Notes under the pieces: model-generated | Seen by the model: only the letters and a program-made list of their open reading frames with translations | Database searches by the model: none | What the model was told of the DNA's origin: nothing | Part shown: one piece after another, positions 1 through 10,176 of the stretch | Position numbering within the stretch: the first letter of the stretch is position 1 | Layout of the letters: each line of letters begins with the position of its first letter | Assembly: GCA_016213785.1 (NCBI GenBank) | Contig: JACQZQ010000077.1 | Span: 1-64,000, forward strand | DNA: 64,000 bases | Origin: Acidobacteriota bacterium | GTDB taxonomy: Bacteria; Acidobacteriota; Blastocatellia; Chloracidobacteriales; JADJPF01 | Direction: 5' to 3' | Position numbers and translations under genes: made by a program

Positions 1-332
1 ACTATTGTTGTATTTGTTCTTGGCGTATTTGTTTCAGAGGCTTTTGTTTGTAATACTTCTATTACTCGCTGTTGTTTTTCTACTAACTCTTCTAATTTAC
101 GCACTTTCTCATTTAGTAAAAACATTTGTTCTTCTACAGAAGGAGTAGGGTTATTTACTTTTTCATCTTTGCCTTCTGTGTTGGCTTTATAATTAGAATT
201 TTTATTTTCCACCATTATATTTTTATCTTTTTCATCTTCGCTAGAATAGGCATAAGAAGAAGTATTAGTACCTATGGCAGCTATCCAGATTATTGCTAAT
301 ATGGTTGCAACTACTAAAGTCTTAAATCTCAT
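1..332 (-). CDS. N-terminal part of a secreted/periplasmic protein with signal peptide and coiled coil; runs off the window start
   Basis: Minus-strand ATG at 332 opens MRFKTLVVATILAIIWIAAIGTNTSSYAYSSEDEKDKN...EEQMFLLNEKVRKLEELVEKQQRVIEVLQTKASET, in frame to base 1; upstream GGAGG-like SD. Absent from the ORF track because it is truncated. Confidence 0.75.
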   Translation of the reverse strand, partial: MRFKTLVVATILAIIWIAAIGTNTSSYAYSSEDEKDKNIMVENKNSNYKANTEGKDEKVNNPTPSVEEQMFLLNEKVRKLEELVEKQQRVIEVLQTKASETNTPRTNTTI

Positions 333-413
333 GGTTTTCCTCCGGGGCTAATTTATATTTTCTACATCACTTAATATATTCTTAAAATGAAATGCTTATA
401 ATATAATATTTAC

Positions 414-1349
414 TTATTCGATATTAGGAATAATTAAAAGAGATTTTTCTATTTCAAAAGCTGCTAGTATAAACTTATTATTTAATAAGCTGTTTGTTTT
501 GCAGGCTTTATGTAAAATTGGCAAATTATAGACACTTACTTTGTTTCCTACAGGAAAAGCAACAAGTTCTCCTACTTTAAGTCCTCTAACTACTACTAAT
601 TTATTTACTGTGTTTAATTCAGTAGAAGTTTTTGTTAGACAATATCCAATATCTATAACTACAACAGGCTGATTATGATAAAGGATAAATCCCATAATAT
701 GTTTTGAGGCACAAGGAATAGGGTTTATTTTTGTTGTTTCGATAATTTCACATACTTGTGTAATACTTAATCCCATTAATATCTGTTTTTTATCTTCTGT
801 ATAAAGCCCTGTAGTTGAAAGAAAAATTTGTTTTTTGCTATTTGCCCAGATATTAGGATTAGATAGGTTTTGTAAATGTGTAAAATCTGTTTTGGGTAAA
901 TCATTATTACCGCTTAATTCTTCAACAATTTCTGTGTTTTGTGCCATTATTGATGTTGGATCAATATTTAAGAACAAGTCATTATTAATTTCTAAAATGC
1001 CATTGAAAAACTTATTAGTTGAATTAGAAAGAGTTTTTGGCAAATTATGAAACTTAGTTTGTTCTCTAGAGGCTATACCTAATATTTCTTTTAACATAAA
1101 AGCTTGTTTATGCTCGGGAGAATTTAGAACAATAATAGGCCCAATAGTAGTTTGTTTTTGCATAAACCGTTTAGCTAGACTATATACAATGATGGGTTTA
1201 GGTTTTGCGACTAACCAGCCTATTTGATCATTTGGGCCATTTTCTAACTGTAGAGATTCTGCCCCTAATATGCTGTAGACAGATGATAGCTCTAAAGAAA
1301 ACATTTGTTCGCCTAAAGTAAATTTTATTAATTGGTTATTGGTAGTCAT
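414..1349 (-). CDS. Tandem CheW-like chemotaxis coupling protein
   Basis: Two CheW-like halves (FTLGEQMFSLELSSVYSIL... and GLSITQVCEIIETTKINPIPCASKHIMGFILYHNQPVVVIDI); last gene of the che cluster. Confidence 0.7.
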   Translation of the reverse strand: MTTNNQLIKFTLGEQMFSLELSSVYSILGAESLQLENGPNDQIGWLVAKPKPIIVYSLAKRFMQKQTTIGPIIVLNSPEHKQAFMLKEILGIASREQTKFHNLPKTLSNSTNKFFNGILEINNDLFLNIDPTSIMAQNTEIVEELSGNNDLPKTDFTHLQNLSNPNIWANSKKQIFLSTTGLYTEDKKQILMGLSITQVCEIIETTKINPIPCASKHIMGFILYHNQPVVVIDIGYCLTKTSTELNTVNKLVVVRGLKVGELVAFPVGNKVSVYNLPILHKACKTNSLLNNKFILAAFEIEKSLLIIPNIE

Positions 1350-1352
1350 AAG

Positions 1353-2489
1353 CTAAATGTTTAGATTTTCTTTAGTAGAAATATTAAATTTAATGACCGA
1401 TAAAAGTTGTTTGACTAAAAGTGCTGCAATATCTTTAGGGCTAGCAATATGGTCAACAACTTTAAGTTCAATAGCGCTTTGAGGCATACCGTTAACCACA
1501 CAAGTTTCTGCACTTTGTGCAAAAGTAGTGCCCCCTTTTGAATGAATAGTTAATAATCCTTGAGAACCATCTTTACCCATACCAGTTAATAAAACCCCTT
1601 TAGTCAAGCGACCATACACTTGAGCAACAGCTTGCATAGTAACGTCAATAGAAGGTATATGGCTTTCTATTTCTATTCCGCTGGTAAGTTTTATCTGAGA
1701 ATCAGGAGTAATAATCATATGAGATCCTCCAGGCGCAACTAAAACTTGGCTGGCTTTTAATTTATCACCTTCTTGAGCTTCTTTGACTTCCATTGGTACT
1801 TGTTGATTTAGTTGTGCTGCCAAGACTTTTGTAAAACTAACTGGTATATGCTGAACAACTAATATTGCAGAAGGAAATGTGTCTGGTAGTTCAGCTAAAA
1901 GCTCTCTTATTGCAATTGGCCCTCCAGTAGAAGCTCCTATAACAACAACTCCTCCAGGCAAATAACTCTCGGACAAAAACTGTTTACTACTTGGCTCAAC
2001 TTTAAGTAAAGTACTTTTACTAGGACTATTATTTTTTGTTAGAGAATTAGCATCCTTAAGTTTATTTCTTAAAGAACGAATTAATTTAGTTTTTGCTGCT
2101 GCTTTTACTTTTAGAATAATTTCCCGAAATAATTCTTTGGGATTTAAGTTCAATCCAGGAACATACTTAAAAATAAAATCTACTGCCCCTAAATTAATGG
2201 CTTCTAGCGTAGTATTAGCTTCTTGTTTACTAACACCAGTAATTACAATAGTAGGAATAGGGGTTTCTGTCATAATCTTATCGATTGCTTCTAACCCGCT
2301 CATTATAGGCATTTCCAGGTCAAGAGTTATTACATCAGGGCGTAGTTCTTTTACCCTTTCTACAGCTTCTTTACCATTTTTAGCTACTCCTACTACTTCA
2401 ATTTCAGGATCAGACTGTAAATAGCTAGTCAACAGACTACAGATAAAACTAGAATCATCAGCAATTATTACTCGTATCTTGCTACTCAT
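1353..2489 (-). CDS. cheB: Chemotaxis response regulator protein-glutamate methylesterase CheB
   Basis: N-terminal REC (IRVIIADDSSFICSLLTSYL...DVITLDLEMPIMSGLEAI) plus CheB methylesterase (VVVIGASTGGPIAIRELLAELP...VLLTGMGKDGSQGLL). Confidence 0.95.
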   Translation of the reverse strand: MSSKIRVIIADDSSFICSLLTSYLQSDPEIEVVGVAKNGKEAVERVKELRPDVITLDLEMPIMSGLEAIDKIMTETPIPTIVITGVSKQEANTTLEAINLGAVDFIFKYVPGLNLNPKELFREIILKVKAAAKTKLIRSLRNKLKDANSLTKNNSPSKSTLLKVEPSSKQFLSESYLPGGVVVIGASTGGPIAIRELLAELPDTFPSAILVVQHIPVSFTKVLAAQLNQQVPMEVKEAQEGDKLKASQVLVAPGGSHMIITPDSQIKLTSGIEIESHIPSIDVTMQAVAQVYGRLTKGVLLTGMGKDGSQGLLTIHSKGGTTFAQSAETCVVNGMPQSAIELKVVDHIASPKDIAALLVKQLLSVIKFNISTKENLNI

Positions 2490-2497
2490 TAATTTAC

Positions 2498-5428
2498 TTA
2501 ATAGGAGACTTTAGCAGATAATTTTATAATTAAATTAATTAGTGTTTCTTCTTCATAAGGCTTAACTAAATATTCTGTAGCTCCAACTTCAAAAGCTTTT
2601 CTTCTATGTTTTTCTTCTGAGCGTGAAGTTAACATTATAATAGGAATATATTGATAAGAAGTATCTGCCCTTAAAACTGATGTAAGCTCATATCCATCCA
2701 TTCTAGGCATTTCTATATCTAAAATAATAATGTCTGGCTTTATCGCTAAAGACTGTATTAATTCTAAGGCTTCTACTCCATCCTTAGCTTCAGTTGAATT
2801 CCATCCCATTATTTTTACTAATTCTGAAAGTGCACGACGCATACTAAGAGAATCATCAACAATTAAAATATTTAAGGCTCTATTTTTAGGCTGTGAAATG
2901 GGTAAAAGGCTTTCTATTTTTCTTAGCTGAGCAGGTTTACTAGTAGCATCTTTAAGCAATTCATTTGGGTTAACTATCATTACTACAGTGCCATCACCCA
3001 TTAAAGTTGCACCAAAAACACCATAAACTTTTTTCAAAAGACTACCCATAGATTTGACAACTATTTCTTTTGCTTCTATAAGCTTATCTACTACTAGTGC
3101 AATAGTTCCTGAGCCTAGGTTAACAATTAGTACAGGCATTCGTTCAAAAGTTTCGCTATTACGTTGTCCTAGTTTTAATAAATCACTTAAATGGTGTAAT
3201 GGATATATTTCGCTTTCATCTTCTAACCTAAGAAATACTCGTTGCCCAATATTTTCTAATTGATTTTCTTCTATGCGTAAAATTCTTGTAACTGAAGAAA
3301 GAGGTACGGCTAGGGTTTGTTCACTAGATTTGACTAATATAACTTTGATTACAGCAAGCGTAAGAGGTAAACGGATAGTAAAAGTTGTCCCTTTGCCTAT
3401 TTGAGAGTCTAGGTTAATAGTGCCTTTCATCTTACTTACTTTGTTTTTCACAACATCTAACCCTACACCACGACCAGAAATCTCACTTATTTGTTGAGCA
3501 GTGCTAAATCCTGGAAAAAATAAAAAAGAGAAAAGTTCTTTATCAGTAAGGTTATTGGCTTCTGTTTCTGAAAGAAACCCTTTACTTATAGCTGTATTAC
3601 GAATGTTATTAGGATCTATTCCTTTGCCATCATCAATAATCTGAATAATAACTTGAGCCGAATCATAGTAAGTTTTGATTTTTATCTGACCTTTAGGAGA
3701 TTTACCAACAACTTGTCGTAATGCTGGAGGCTCTATCCCATGATCTACAGCATTTCTAAGAAGATGTAGGAAAGGATCTGCTAATTCCTCCAAAACCATT
3801 TTATCTATTTCTACTTTTTCACCTTCAAATAGAACACTAACTTGTTTTCCTTGAGTTTGAGCAGTCACTTTAGCCGTTCTTATTAGTTTGGATATAATAG
3901 TTGCAAAAGGAACCATCCTTAATTGCATCAATTTGTCTTGTATATCGCTATTTAACTGACCTGAGCTAGTAAGATAGCTATCAAAATCTGATGCAGTATT
4001 ATTAAGGTCATTAGATATAGAGTTCATATCTCCCATTGTTTCACTTAACTCTCTCATAATAATATGAAACTCTGTATATCTATCAAATTCTAATTCATCA
4101 AAACCATAAAAGCTATTTGAGGCGCTTACTAGATTATCTGTAGGCATTAAACCAGAAAAAGCAAACATTCCTCTCCCTAGAGTATTAGTCTCATATTCTT
4201 TTTCTAATTTACCTACTACACGATGTAGACGACCTATATTTAACTTTAACTCATCAATATCTTTAATAAGATTTCTAAAATATTGCTCAAAGCTGGAACG
4301 ATTAACTACACTTTCGCTAGCCAATTTAACTAAGTCATCTATTTTTCCTATAGCTACCCGAATATTATTAGAGTTATTTTGAAGCGAGTTAGAAATATCT
4401 TCAGATTTTTCTAGTTCTTCGGCATTAACAGTAGAGATAGTAAAGCTTTTTACTTGTTCGCTATCAATATTTGAGACCAAAGCTTTTAGTGGTAGCTCAT
4501 TTACTTGAGATTTATCCAAATATAAGTTCTCAATCAAGTCTACATAAGCAACATAAAGTTCTTCCATTTTTTCACTAAGGTTAGTGTCATTTTGATTAAA
4601 AGTATTTTCTAAAAATTCAGAAGTGCTTAGTAAAGTATTTAGAGCATCAGAAGAAAGAACAAGATTATGTTCATAAGTAATATCTAGCAAGTCTTCTGCT
4701 TTATGCAAAAGATGACTAAGTGAGTTAAACCCTGCTGTACCTGCGGCACCTTTAAGAGTATGAACTCTACGACGGAGTTCTTGAAGTAATTCTCTTTGGT
4801 CAGGTTTTTCTTCTAATAGTAAGACGATACTAGAAATGCTTTTTATATGTTCTTCTGCTTCTTCAAAAAATACTTCTAGTAGTTCTGGAACAATTTGTTC
4901 CATATCAACATTAAATTTGACTGGACTATTACTATTTATAGAAGGTTCTATATCAAAAACTTCAAGGTCTTGAGGCTTTATTGTTTCTAAATGACTGGGC
5001 AATAATTTTTCAAATTCTATTTCATCTAGTTCTGGTGTTAAGTTATTAAACCTTCGAAAACCTTTAAAGACTTCAAAAAAAATCCTTTTTTCATTTAAAC
5101 TATTTGTTGTAATACCGTCTAAATAAACTTCTATCTGAAAAATTGTTTGTTGTAAAAGATTAACTAAATTTTGGCTTAATATGGCTTGTCCATTAGCAAC
5201 TTTGTCTAAAATATCTTCAGCAAAATAAGCCATATGGCTTAAGGAAGAATAGCCTACCATAGAAGTTGAGCCTTTTATCAAATGAAAAAGTCTTTTAGCT
5301 TGGTCTAAATCATCTAATTTGGTTGGGTCTTTTTTAAAATTCTCAATAGAGTCAAGTATAGTAGGTAAATAACTTTTCACTTCCTCAATAAAACCTAGTA
5401 GCATTTCTTTGTCCATTTCATTAATCAT
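2498..5428 (-). CDS. cheA: Hybrid chemotaxis histidine kinase CheA with C-terminal receiver domain
   Basis: Two Hpt domains (LFHLIKGSTSMVGY; VHTLKGAAGTAGF), HATPase (HLLRNAVDHGIEPP; GRGVGLDVV), CheW-like domain, C-terminal REC (ILIVDDSLSMRRAL...DIIILDIEMPRMDGYEL). Confidence 0.95.
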   Translation of the reverse strand: MINEMDKEMLLGFIEEVKSYLPTILDSIENFKKDPTKLDDLDQAKRLFHLIKGSTSMVGYSSLSHMAYFAEDILDKVANGQAILSQNLVNLLQQTIFQIEVYLDGITTNSLNEKRIFFEVFKGFRRFNNLTPELDEIEFEKLLPSHLETIKPQDLEVFDIEPSINSNSPVKFNVDMEQIVPELLEVFFEEAEEHIKSISSIVLLLEEKPDQRELLQELRRRVHTLKGAAGTAGFNSLSHLLHKAEDLLDITYEHNLVLSSDALNTLLSTSEFLENTFNQNDTNLSEKMEELYVAYVDLIENLYLDKSQVNELPLKALVSNIDSEQVKSFTISTVNAEELEKSEDISNSLQNNSNNIRVAIGKIDDLVKLASESVVNRSSFEQYFRNLIKDIDELKLNIGRLHRVVGKLEKEYETNTLGRGMFAFSGLMPTDNLVSASNSFYGFDELEFDRYTEFHIIMRELSETMGDMNSISNDLNNTASDFDSYLTSSGQLNSDIQDKLMQLRMVPFATIISKLIRTAKVTAQTQGKQVSVLFEGEKVEIDKMVLEELADPFLHLLRNAVDHGIEPPALRQVVGKSPKGQIKIKTYYDSAQVIIQIIDDGKGIDPNNIRNTAISKGFLSETEANNLTDKELFSFLFFPGFSTAQQISEISGRGVGLDVVKNKVSKMKGTINLDSQIGKGTTFTIRLPLTLAVIKVILVKSSEQTLAVPLSSVTRILRIEENQLENIGQRVFLRLEDESEIYPLHHLSDLLKLGQRNSETFERMPVLIVNLGSGTIALVVDKLIEAKEIVVKSMGSLLKKVYGVFGATLMGDGTVVMIVNPNELLKDATSKPAQLRKIESLLPISQPKNRALNILIVDDSLSMRRALSELVKIMGWNSTEAKDGVEALELIQSLAIKPDIIILDIEMPRMDGYELTSVLRADTSYQYIPIIMLTSRSEEKHRRKAFEVGATEYLVKPYEEETLINLIIKLSAKVSY

Positions 5429-5443
5429 CTACTATTAACCTCC

Positions 5444-6289
5444 TTACTTGATACGTTGATAGATTAAACAATCATCAAATGCTAATTTTTGGAGATGCTC
5501 TGCTTTAAGTTCCACAATCTCTCCTGGGCCTAAAAATAGAAAACCACCTACTTTGAGTCTCTGGCCTAATTCTTTGACAACCTTGATTTGCTGTTGAGGT
5601 TGAAAATAGATCAAAACATTCTGACAAAAAATAATATCTTGTTCTAAAACAGGACAATCTATTAGCTTACTAAGATTGACTTTAGAAAATTTAACAGTGT
5701 TTTTTATTTCATCTTTAATTTTGTAAAAATGGTTAGACCCTTCTTTAACAAAATCTAGATATTTATCTTTATGATAGGGAGATATTTGTTTTAGTATTGC
5801 AGCTTTATAAATTCCATTTCTTGCTCTTTCTAAAACTAATTCACTAATATCTGTACCTAATACAACTACTTCTAAGTTATAAGTCTCTGAGAAGTCTAAT
5901 AATGTCATTACTAAGGAGTAAGCTTCTTCTCCTGTTGCACAACCTGCACTCCAAGCACTAATAGAGGTTTTGCTAGAGCTATTTATTAGCTTAGGAACAA
6001 TAGAATTGGCTAAAACATCAAAAGACGAAGTATGTCGGAAAAAACTAGTTTCATTAATTACTAATAACTCAACTAGTTTTTCCCACTCCTCTTTCCCTCT
6101 AGAGTTAAAAACAATATAGTTATAGTAGTTATTGTAAGTTTTGATACCTAATAATTCTGTTCTCTGCCAAAGTTTTGAACTTAAATAATCACTTTTGCTT
6201 TCTCTAAAATAAAGCCCACAACGTTCTTCAATTAACAATTGCCAGATCTTAAATTCATTATTAGATATCATTGGTTTAGGTAAAACCAT
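5444..6289 (-). CDS. cheR: Chemotaxis protein methyltransferase CheR
   Basis: CheR signatures: NETSFFRHTSSFDVL, SAWSAGCATGEEAYSLVMTL, IIFCQNVLIYFQPQQQ, GGFLFLGPGE. Confidence 0.94.
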   Translation of the reverse strand: MVLPKPMISNNEFKIWQLLIEERCGLYFRESKSDYLSSKLWQRTELLGIKTYNNYYNYIVFNSRGKEEWEKLVELLVINETSFFRHTSSFDVLANSIVPKLINSSSKTSISAWSAGCATGEEAYSLVMTLLDFSETYNLEVVVLGTDISELVLERARNGIYKAAILKQISPYHKDKYLDFVKEGSNHFYKIKDEIKNTVKFSKVNLSKLIDCPVLEQDIIFCQNVLIYFQPQQQIKVVKELGQRLKVGGFLFLGPGEIVELKAEHLQKLAFDDCLIYQRIK

Positions 6290-6325
6290 TGTTGTTAGAC
6301 CATTAATTCTAAACTAAGTTTTAGA

Positions 6326-8230
6326 TTAATAATGTGTACTACTATTACCATTACTTGAAATCTTAAATGTACTTACAGAAGAACGCAAATCTTCTGCTAG
6401 TTTAGAAAGTTCTTTCATAGAGCTAGCAGCCTGCTTAGTACCAGAAGCAGTTTGTTGAGTAATATCAGATATAGTATTCATAGAGCTATTGATAGACTCA
6501 GAGCCTCGGGCTTGTTGTTTAGCTGCCATTGAGATTGATTGCATCAGTTCTGCCAATCTATTAGAAACAACTTCGATTTCTGATAGGGATTTTCCAGCTT
6601 CATTAGCTAATTCAGAACCTAAAACTACTTCGCGGGTAGTAGATTCCATAGAAGAAATTGCTTCTTTAGTTTCACTTTGTACAGATTTAATCAAGGTTTC
6701 AATTCTCTTTGTTGCTTGTGCAGAGCGTTCGGCTAATCTCTCAACTTCTGCTGCTACTACGCCAAAGCCTCTACCAGCATCACCAGCCATCGCAGCTTGA
6801 ATTGAGGCATTAAGAGCTAAGATACTAGTACGGTCAGCAATGTCACTTATTAACTGAACGATTTCACCAATTTCTTGAGAACTTTCTCCTAAGCGCTTGA
6901 TTCTCTTAGCAGTTTCTTGTACTTGTTGGCGAATATTGTTCATTCCTGAAATGGTCTTTCGCACTACTTCTGCCCCTTGTTTAGCGTTAGTTCGTGCTTG
7001 TTCAGAGACGGTAGCAGATAAAACTGCATTCTCAGAAACGTGTTTAATAGAGGTAGCCATTTCTTCTACAGCAGCAGATGTATCTATAATTTGTGAGGCT
7101 TGAGATTCGCTACCTTCTGCTAGATGTTCTGCGGTTGCTTTGATCTCAGTGGCCGCTTTACTTACTCTTGAAGTAGTAGCTTGTACATTTTTAATAACAT
7201 TACGTAATTGAACAATCATAAAGTTAAAGGCATCTGCAATTGCCCCAGTCACATCTTCAGTTACTTTTGCTTGTTTTGTAAGATCGCCTCTTGCAACGTC
7301 TGAGATTTCTTCTAAAAGAACTTGTAAGCTTGTTTGTATTCCTTCTTTTTCTACTTCTACTTGTTCTTTCTCTTTTTCTATCAATTTCTTCTCTTCTTCA
7401 ATACGATTTTTTTCTACTTGCAGTAATTCTTTTTCCTCTTGAGATTGAATAAGCGATAATACGTTATCAAGCATAGCATTTAAGGTTTCGCTCATTTTAG
7501 CAATCTCATCACTACCCTCAGCTTGAACACGTGCATCATAATCACCCATACCTATTTGATTAAATAGATTCATAATCTTATTTATAGGTGTTGTAAGACT
7601 TCTAGTTATAAACACAGAGATTAACCCTGCTAAAACAAGAGCAACAAATATTAGTACAAATATTAGAGTCCTAGATGATTGATAGCTAGCTTTACTTTCA
7701 CCAACAGCCTGGTTAGTTAATTCACCCTGGTATTCGATAAAGGATTCCCATGCACTAATAAATTTATTCAAATTTGGCAACACTTCCCTTAATACTACAG
7801 CATTTGCCTCTTCTGCTTTTCCTTGTGAAACCATACTTACAGCTCTAGAAAAGCTTTCCACATAAGGTTTTCTGGCCTCTTTTACCGAAGTCAATAAGCT
7901 TTTTTCTTTATCAATTTCAAGACTTGCTTCGATTTTTTCAACAATCTTAGTAATTTCTAGTTTATTTTCTTCTTGTCGAGCTATTTCTTTATCAATTTCA
8001 GTTTTATCTTTTAACAAAAAGACTTCCATTGTTATACGTCCATTATCCTGAACACGGCTAATGGCGGCTCTAGTTAAATCCAGTTTAGCTAGCCGTTTAT
8101 CTACAATTATTTCTAGGTTTTTATTTACGCTAGCCATTTCATAAATCCCAAGCCCACCAACTGCTATTAAGATGAGAATTAAGAGACTATACCCTAGGAT
8201 TAATCTTACTCTAATCTGTAAGTTATTCAT
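6326..8230 (-). CDS. Methyl-accepting chemotaxis protein (4HB sensor, TM, HAMP, long coiled coil, MCP signalling domain)
   Basis: ISDIADRTSILALNASIQAAMAGDAGRGFGVVAAEVERLAERS hairpin tip. ORF track begins at 8263; the in-frame ATG at 8230 (MNNLQIRVRLIL) has a better SD (AGGGAG). Confidence 0.94.
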   Translation of the reverse strand: MNNLQIRVRLILGYSLLILILIAVGGLGIYEMASVNKNLEIIVDKRLAKLDLTRAAISRVQDNGRITMEVFLLKDKTEIDKEIARQEENKLEITKIVEKIEASLEIDKEKSLLTSVKEARKPYVESFSRAVSMVSQGKAEEANAVVLREVLPNLNKFISAWESFIEYQGELTNQAVGESKASYQSSRTLIFVLIFVALVLAGLISVFITRSLTTPINKIMNLFNQIGMGDYDARVQAEGSDEIAKMSETLNAMLDNVLSLIQSQEEKELLQVEKNRIEEEKKLIEKEKEQVEVEKEGIQTSLQVLLEEISDVARGDLTKQAKVTEDVTGAIADAFNFMIVQLRNVIKNVQATTSRVSKAATEIKATAEHLAEGSESQASQIIDTSAAVEEMATSIKHVSENAVLSATVSEQARTNAKQGAEVVRKTISGMNNIRQQVQETAKRIKRLGESSQEIGEIVQLISDIADRTSILALNASIQAAMAGDAGRGFGVVAAEVERLAERSAQATKRIETLIKSVQSETKEAISSMESTTREVVLGSELANEAGKSLSEIEVVSNRLAELMQSISMAAKQQARGSESINSSMNTISDITQQTASGTKQAASSMKELSKLAEDLRSSVSTFKISSNGNSSTHY

Positions 8231-8384
8231 ACTATTCTCCCTAAAGTTTGAATTTACTTTCAAACATTTTAAAACTATCTAGACTAGAATCTAGAACCAA
8301 ACGAATTAATTTTTATATAAAAATACCCTCTCCACTATTTATAGAGTACAAAGTATTTATTAAATAAGATTATTAGCAAAGTGA

Positions 8385-9716
8385 CTAAATATGCTCAAAT
8401 TGTCTTAAATCAGGAGATGCCAAGAAAAGTTCTATATCAAGTAGTACTAGCATTCCCTCTTCACTTTTGTAGACCCCTTTGAAAAAGGATTTTAATTTTT
8501 CTTCTAAGTAAAAATCTGGTAAAGATTTAATTTTAGAAACTGGTATTTCTCGTAAACCTTTTACTTCATCAACAATAATACCTGTAATAAGACTACTATT
8601 GTTATTTCGAATAACTAGCAATTTATCTTTATTACGTCTTTCTGAAATTGCTAAGCCTAGAAAAGAACGCATATCGATAACCGCTAGAATATCTCCTCTT
8701 AAATTGGTTACTCCTGTTATCCATTCTGTTACATTAGGAACAAAAGTTATTTTAGGAACTTTATTCATTTCTAATACATTATTAGCAGCAATAGCATAAT
8801 TAGTACCACCTAAGAAAAAAGATAGATAACGAGCTACTTCTAAACTAGAATTAGTATTAGAAGATTGAGCCATAATATCAAAATCTAAATAGCTGACATC
8901 CTTGTCAATATTGGCAATAACAGATTCTAGTTGACCGATTTTTGCAGCACTTCCATTGGACTTATTAAAATTAAATTCTATGACTTTAGTTGAAGAAGTG
9001 CTTTCTGATAAATCTTCCTGAGTAAAGACTTCCTCAGATTTATCTAGACTAGTTTCTATTGATGGTTGACCTAGAGAAGCTATTTCTGCTAGTAGGCTTT
9101 TTTCTTGGGGTTTTTGATTTTCGTTTGTAAGACTAGCGCTATCACTTAGATAGTGTGATTCATAAATATCTCGTATAAAAGAAGACTGTTGTAAAAACTC
9201 AGGCTCACCTATAGGAGATTCTAAAAAATTACTCTCTGTTTCTACATTTTTATTTTCTTCTTCTAAATTACTAGCTATATCAACACTTTCTTGCTCTTGA
9301 GAATATAAGCTAGCGGTTTGTTCTTCAAAAATTGGTTCTTGCAAAAACTCAGGCTCTTCCATAGGAGCTTCCAAAATAGAGTTTTCTGCTACAAAGCTCT
9401 GCTCTTGTGCAAAACTTCTAGTACTTTCAATGTCTTCTTGCTCTATAGGAGTGTTAACACTTTGTACTGCTTTAGTTTCTACACTATCAGAAAACCCTTC
9501 TGTGTTTTGGGATGCAAGGTCTAAGTCTAGCTCAGATACCTGAGAATCAGATGATAAAGAGCTATAATCTATTTGACTGTCGCTTTCAGTAGGAGGCTCT
9601 AATTCTAATGCCCAAGCAGGTAGACCCATTGGAGCTTCAAACACTGTCTCATCATCAACAAGTGGGTTTTCTAGGGAGGGGCGATTTTTATCTTTGTTTT
9701 CCGCCATATTAACCAC
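8385..9716 (-). CDS. CheW-domain protein with ~270-aa acidic, probably disordered N-terminal extension
   Basis: C-terminal CheW domain (YLSFFLGGTNYAIAANNVLEMNKVPKITFVPNVTEWITGVTNLRGDILAVIDMRSFLG); N-terminal low-complexity acidic region with repeated motifs. Confidence 0.88.
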   Translation of the reverse strand: MVNMAENKDKNRPSLENPLVDDETVFEAPMGLPAWALELEPPTESDSQIDYSSLSSDSQVSELDLDLASQNTEGFSDSVETKAVQSVNTPIEQEDIESTRSFAQEQSFVAENSILEAPMEEPEFLQEPIFEEQTASLYSQEQESVDIASNLEEENKNVETESNFLESPIGEPEFLQQSSFIRDIYESHYLSDSASLTNENQKPQEKSLLAEIASLGQPSIETSLDKSEEVFTQEDLSESTSSTKVIEFNFNKSNGSAAKIGQLESVIANIDKDVSYLDFDIMAQSSNTNSSLEVARYLSFFLGGTNYAIAANNVLEMNKVPKITFVPNVTEWITGVTNLRGDILAVIDMRSFLGLAISERRNKDKLLVIRNNNSSLITGIIVDEVKGLREIPVSKIKSLPDFYLEEKLKSFFKGVYKSEEGMLVLLDIELFLASPDLRQFEHI

Positions 9717-9732
9717 CAGATAGTATTAGCTA

Positions 9733-10098
9733 TTATTGTATGTGTTCTTTTAATAAAGTGACTAAATCATTATCTTCAAATGGTTTAGTCAAATACCCAT
9801 CAGCACCTTGTTTTAAGCCCCAGAAACGATCTGTTGACTGGCTTTTACTTGTAACCAAAATAACTGTTATATCTTTAGTCACAGGATCGGTCTTTATTTC
9901 TCGGCAAACTTGAAACCCATTCTTTTTGGGCAGCATAATATCTAGTAATACTAAATCGGGTTTGTCCTCTGACACAATCTCTAAAGCTTTTTCTCCATCT
10001 GTAGCAGTAGAAATTGAGTAACCTTTACTCTTAAGGAATAATGTTAGACGTTTCATATCGGTAGGACTATCATCCACTACTAATATCTTCTTTGACAT
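9733..10098 (-). CDS. Single-domain response regulator (CheY/PilG/PilH-like)
   Basis: KKILVVDDSPTDMKRLTLFLKSKGY...DLVLLDIMLPKKNGFQVCREIK...ILVTSKS...GYLTKPF; SD AAGGAG precedes the ATG at 10098 (ORF track start is 10128). Confidence 0.93.
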   Translation of the reverse strand: MSKKILVVDDSPTDMKRLTLFLKSKGYSISTATDGEKALEIVSEDKPDLVLLDIMLPKKNGFQVCREIKTDPVTKDITVILVTSKSQSTDRFWGLKQGADGYLTKPFEDNDLVTLLKEHIQ

Positions 10099-10176
10099 AA
10101 TTATCTCCTTAACTAAACTAAAAGGCATTACTAATAAACCACTTACAATGTGCGTTATAGCATTATAAATAAACTT

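Noticed and set aside
835-1050. Plus-strand 71-aa ORF inside the tandem-CheW gene (and similar 60-103-aa ORFs inside cheA, the MCP gene, glpX, tkt, lnt and others)
   Set aside because: Antisense or out-of-frame shadows of clearly conserved coding genes; no SD or recognisable domain.
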